Source: Clostridiales bacterium (GTDB taxonomy: Bacteria > Bacillota > Clostridia > Oscillospirales > Oscillospiraceae). From it: 8,924 nucleotides of DNA. How positions within the stretch are numbered: position 1 is the stretch's first letter; each line of letters starts with the position of its first letter. The notes below the pieces were generated by a model that saw nothing but the letters and a program-made list of their open reading frames with translations, was not told where the DNA came from and did not search any database. Shown in pieces: positions 7,341 to 8,924 of this stretch. Location: positions 1-8,924 of the forward strand of contig JAAYWX010000373.1 in assembly GCA_012516225.1 (NCBI GenBank). Direction: 5' to 3'. Position numbers and translations under genes: made by a program.

Positions 7341-7360
7341 TTTGTATAATATAGTACAAA
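7341..7360. repeat. inverted repeat overlapping a perfect TATAAT
   Basis: TTTGTA (7341-7346) and TACAAA (7355-7360) form a 6-base dyad with an 8-base centre. A perfect TATAAT (7345-7350) lies inside it, but no good -35 is found at 16-18 bases upstream. It could be a repressor site in the leu/ilv spacer; its role is unknown and chance is possible. Confidence 0.3.
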
Positions 7361-7411
7361 AGAACTGTATGGTGAATACTAAATGAATATAAAAGTTAGG
7401 CATAAAAATTT

Positions 7412-7426
7412 AATTTTTAGAACAAT
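7412..7426 (+). promoter_or_regulatory. possible CodY-like box upstream of the ilvB promoter
   Basis: AATTTTTAGAACAAT differs at three of 15 positions from the CodY consensus and ends 6 bases before the ilvB -35. Its placement mirrors the similar box next to the leuA promoter. It is a weak match in AT-rich DNA and may only be an UP element. Confidence 0.25.
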
Positions 7427-7432
7427 ATACAG

Positions 7433-7462
7433 TTGACAACCATTATTTTTGTGATGTAACAT
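7433..7462 (+). promoter_or_regulatory. predicted sigma-A promoter for the ilvB operon
   Basis: A perfect -35 TTGACA (7433-7438) is followed after 18 bases by TAACAT (7457-7462), matching four of six -10 bases. Transcription would begin near 7469-7470, a short distance before T-box Stem I, giving a leader of about 380 bases before ilvB. Confidence 0.75.
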
Positions 7463-7469
7463 AAAAACA

Positions 7470-7784
7470 ATAAAATATTGGATTAAATGCTTTGATGGGA
7501 ACAAGTAGCCCGTAACTCGAGCTTCAGCGAGCTGCCATAAGGTGAAAGGCAGTGCCGCAGTTTCGGAGGAAAATCATCCCGGAGCAGTCTGCAGAAGGGC
7601 GGAAGTTTTCAGCCTGTGTAAGCAGAAACGGAAAACGCCCGTTACAGTGTCCGACGTTGATTGACGTCGCAGAGTGGTTCGCCCGGAGCGGTGCAGCGTT
7701 TCGGATGAGCAATAAGAGTGGTACCGCAGAGGAAATAATGCCTTTGTCTCTTGATATTTGTTATGTAAGAGACAGGGGCTTTTT
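7470..7784 (+). ncRNA. T-box leader, isoleucine specifier (ATC), controlling ilvB
   Basis: This cis-acting leader senses uncharged tRNA-Ile. Stem I contains the AG-bulge and distal-loop block CAGCGAGCTGCC...GGTGAAAGGCAG (about 7525-7552). The specifier loop reads GGAAA-ATC-ATCCCGG, with ATC (Ile) at 7573-7575; this register is set by aligning the loop with that of the divergent leu leader. A hairpin CGACGT-N6-ACGTCG near 7651-7669 is a Stem III candidate. The T-box sequence AAGAGTGGTACCGCAGAG lies at 7714-7731; its TGGT fits an ACCA tRNA end. AAGAG (7714-7718) can pair with CTCTT (7748-7752), and CAGAGG (7727-7732) with CCTTTG (7741-7746), to make the antiterminator, which excludes the terminator. 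The 5' end comes from the predicted promoter and is approximate. Confidence 0.94.
7740..7784 (+). terminator. T-box-controlled intrinsic terminator of the ilvB leader
   Basis: GCCTTTGTCTCTT (7740-7752) pairs along all 13 positions, two of them G-U, with AAGAGACAGGGGC (7767-7779), followed by five T. The loop is 14 bases. The 5' arm is shared with the antiterminator. Confidence 0.92.
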
Positions 7785-7836
7785 GTTTATCTTGACGTAC
7801 TAATGATTTAGCGTGCGAAACCCGTATAAACCGAAC

Positions 7837-7842
7837 AGGAGG
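7837..7842 (+). promoter_or_regulatory. ilvB ribosome binding site, fixes a TTG start
   Basis: AGGAGG lies 8 bases before the TTG at 7851. The nearby ATG at 7844 is out of frame and meets a stop at once, and the ilvB frame is closed upstream by TAA at 7827-7829, so TTG is the only reasonable start. Confidence 0.9.
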
Positions 7843-7850
7843 AATGTGAC

Positions 7851-8924
7851 TTGAAACTGACAGGAGCGGAAATAATCGTTGAGGTTTTGATTGAGCAGGG
7901 AGTCACAGATATTTTCGGCTACCCAGGCGGAGCCGCAATCAATATCTATGAGGCTCTATACCATCGGCAGGATAAAATAAAGCATTACCTCACTGCCCAT
8001 GAACAGGGCGCAACCCACGCGGCGGACGGCTACGCAAGGGCGACGGGCAAAACCAGCGTTGTTCTGGCAACAAGCGGTCCGGGGGCTACAAATACCGTAA
8101 CAGGCATAGCCACAGCCTATCTTGACAGCGTGCCTATGGTTGTTATTACAGCCAATGTAGGCACGGACCTTATAGGAAAGGACAGTTTCCAGGAAGTTTT
8201 CATCACCGGAATAACGCAGCCTATCACAAAGCACAACTATGCGGTTCGTGATATTAACAAACTTGCCGATACCTTGCGCGATGCATTTAAAATAGCTGGA
8301 AGCGGCAGACACGGCCCTGTCCTTGTCGATGTTCCCAAAGACATAACGACAGCTGTATGTGAATTTACGCCCGAGCCGCGCTGGCAACCGGCTAAACCTT
8401 CCTCTGCTCCGCAGAGTGAACTGCAGAAAGTCGCGGATCTTATCGCCAAGGCGAAACGCCCCGTCGTATGTTTCGGCGGCGGCGTAATAAGCAGCGGCGC
8501 TGGTGAAGAACTGGTCTCATTTGTAAAAAAGGCAAGGATTCCTACATGTCATACTATAATGGGTACGGGCATAATAGGTTTCGGAGACGACCTTGATATG
8601 GGCTTAATAGGCATGCACGGAAGCATGACGGCAAACCATGCGATTGACGAGGCGGACTTGCTGCTTGCCATGGGCACTCGCTTTTCCGACCGCGTTGCGC
8701 TTAATCTGCGCGATTTTGCCCCGCATGCAACAATTGTACAATTTGATATCGATGAAAGTGAAATCCGTAAGAACGTCATGGTCGATATGGCTATTGTGGG
8801 CGATATTAAAACAGAACTTGAAAGCCTTCTCCCCCTCATTGAAGGAAAGGAACGTCCGGAATGGCTCGGAACTATAAAAAAATGGAAAAGTGAATTTGAT
8901 ATAATCAACGGCAAGGATATAAAA
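7851..8924 (+). CDS. ilvB: acetolactate synthase large subunit, 3' end beyond window
   Basis: This TPP- and FAD-dependent enzyme makes 2-acetolactate from two pyruvates, or 2-aceto-2-hydroxybutyrate from pyruvate and 2-ketobutyrate, the first common step to valine, leucine and isoleucine. The 358 codons present run open to the edge; the family is about 550-570 residues, so roughly the C-terminal TPP-binding third is missing. Visible features are DIFGYPGGA (20-28), the catalytic glutamate E51 in AHEQGATHAADGYAR, TSGPGATN (74-81), GKDSFQE (109-115), GITQPITKHN (120-129), GPVLVDVPKD (155-164) and the FAD-domain parts GMHG (254-257), GTRFSDRV (275-282) and VQFDIDESEI (296-305). Start is TTG with a strong AGGAGG. 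FAD-domain motifs and the Ile T-box favour biosynthetic IlvB over catabolic AlsS. ilvN and ilvC probably follow but are outside the window. Confidence 0.95.
   Translation, partial: MKLTGAEIIVEVLIEQGVTDIFGYPGGAAINIYEALYHRQDKIKHYLTAHEQGATHAADGYARATGKTSVVLATSGPGATNTVTGIATAYLDSVPMVVITANVGTDLIGKDSFQEVFITGITQPITKHNYAVRDINKLADTLRDAFKIAGSGRHGPVLVDVPKDITTAVCEFTPEPRWQPAKPSSAPQSELQKVADLIAKAKRPVVCFGGGVISSGAGEELVSFVKKARIPTCHTIMGTGIIGFGDDLDMGLIGMHGSMTANHAIDEADLLLAMGTRFSDRVALNLRDFAPHATIVQFDIDESEIRKNVMVDMAIVGDIKTELESLLPLIEGKERPEWLGTIKKWKSEFDIINGKDIK

Noticed and set aside
7383..7436. 17-codon frame as a leader peptide in the spacer
   Set aside because: There is no ribosome binding site, it carries no run of Leu/Ile/Val codons, and it overlaps the ilvB promoter; the leaders here are T-boxes, not peptide attenuators.
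7552..7803. 83-codon open frame on the plus strand before ilvB
   Set aside because: It lies inside the Ile T-box leader and its terminator, has no ribosome binding site, and the peptide has no recognisable family pattern.
7792..7830. TTGACG ... TATAAA as a promoter directly before ilvB
   Set aside because: The spacing is 27 bases, far from the 16-18 needed, and no -10 is found at the right distance.
7956..8914. Minus-strand frames of 143, 70 and 121 codons
   Set aside because: They are antisense to ilvB, whose plus-strand frame shows continuous conserved acetolactate synthase motifs.

Overview
The window looks like a chromosomal biosynthetic segment from a Gram-positive member of the Bacillota, most likely an anaerobic clostridium. 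The reasons are two T-box riboswitches, strong AGGAGG-type ribosome binding sites, sigma-A-type promoters, TTG and GTG starts beside ATG, a clostridial-style small LeuC/LeuD pair, and mixed, moderately AT-rich codon use with very AT-rich intergenic DNA. Species assignment is not possible from the sequence alone. No mobile element, CRISPR array, tRNA or rRNA gene was seen.

Layout. Positions 7-2387 (minus strand) hold nadC and nadB, two steps of de novo NAD synthesis, with their own good promoter just upstream of nadB. Positions 2506-6915 (minus strand) hold leuA-leuC-leuD-leuB, the complete set for turning 2-ketoisovalerate into the keto acid precursor of leucine. Adjacent ends overlap in leuC/leuD and leuD/leuB. 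Positions 6916-7850 are a 935-base divergent control region. Reading left, it carries the leuA promoter and a T-box leader with a CTC (Leu) specifier. Reading right, it carries the ilvB promoter and a T-box leader with an ATC (Ile) specifier. From 7851 to the right edge is the first 358 codons of ilvB, acetolactate synthase large subunit, on the plus strand; it is truncated by the window edge and starts with TTG.

How it works together. IlvB starts the valine/isoleucine pathway, whose product 2-ketoisovalerate is the substrate of LeuA, and LeuC/LeuD and LeuB finish the leucine branch. The two halves are transcribed away from each other, and each is gated by the charging of a different tRNA, so the shared pathway stem and the leucine branch can be tuned separately. 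Possible CodY-like boxes upstream of both -35 elements could add a common global control, but they are weak matches. nadB and nadC lie downstream of leuB with no clear terminator between, so they may receive read-through from the leucine operon as well as transcription from their own promoter. nadA is not in the window.

Overall this is a well-understood type of region. I found no convincing undescribed system. The points most worth a second look are the divergent Leu/Ile T-box pair, a His-to-Pro change in a conserved NadC active-site motif, and unexplained promoter-like and dyad sequence in the 170-base spacer between the two promoters.
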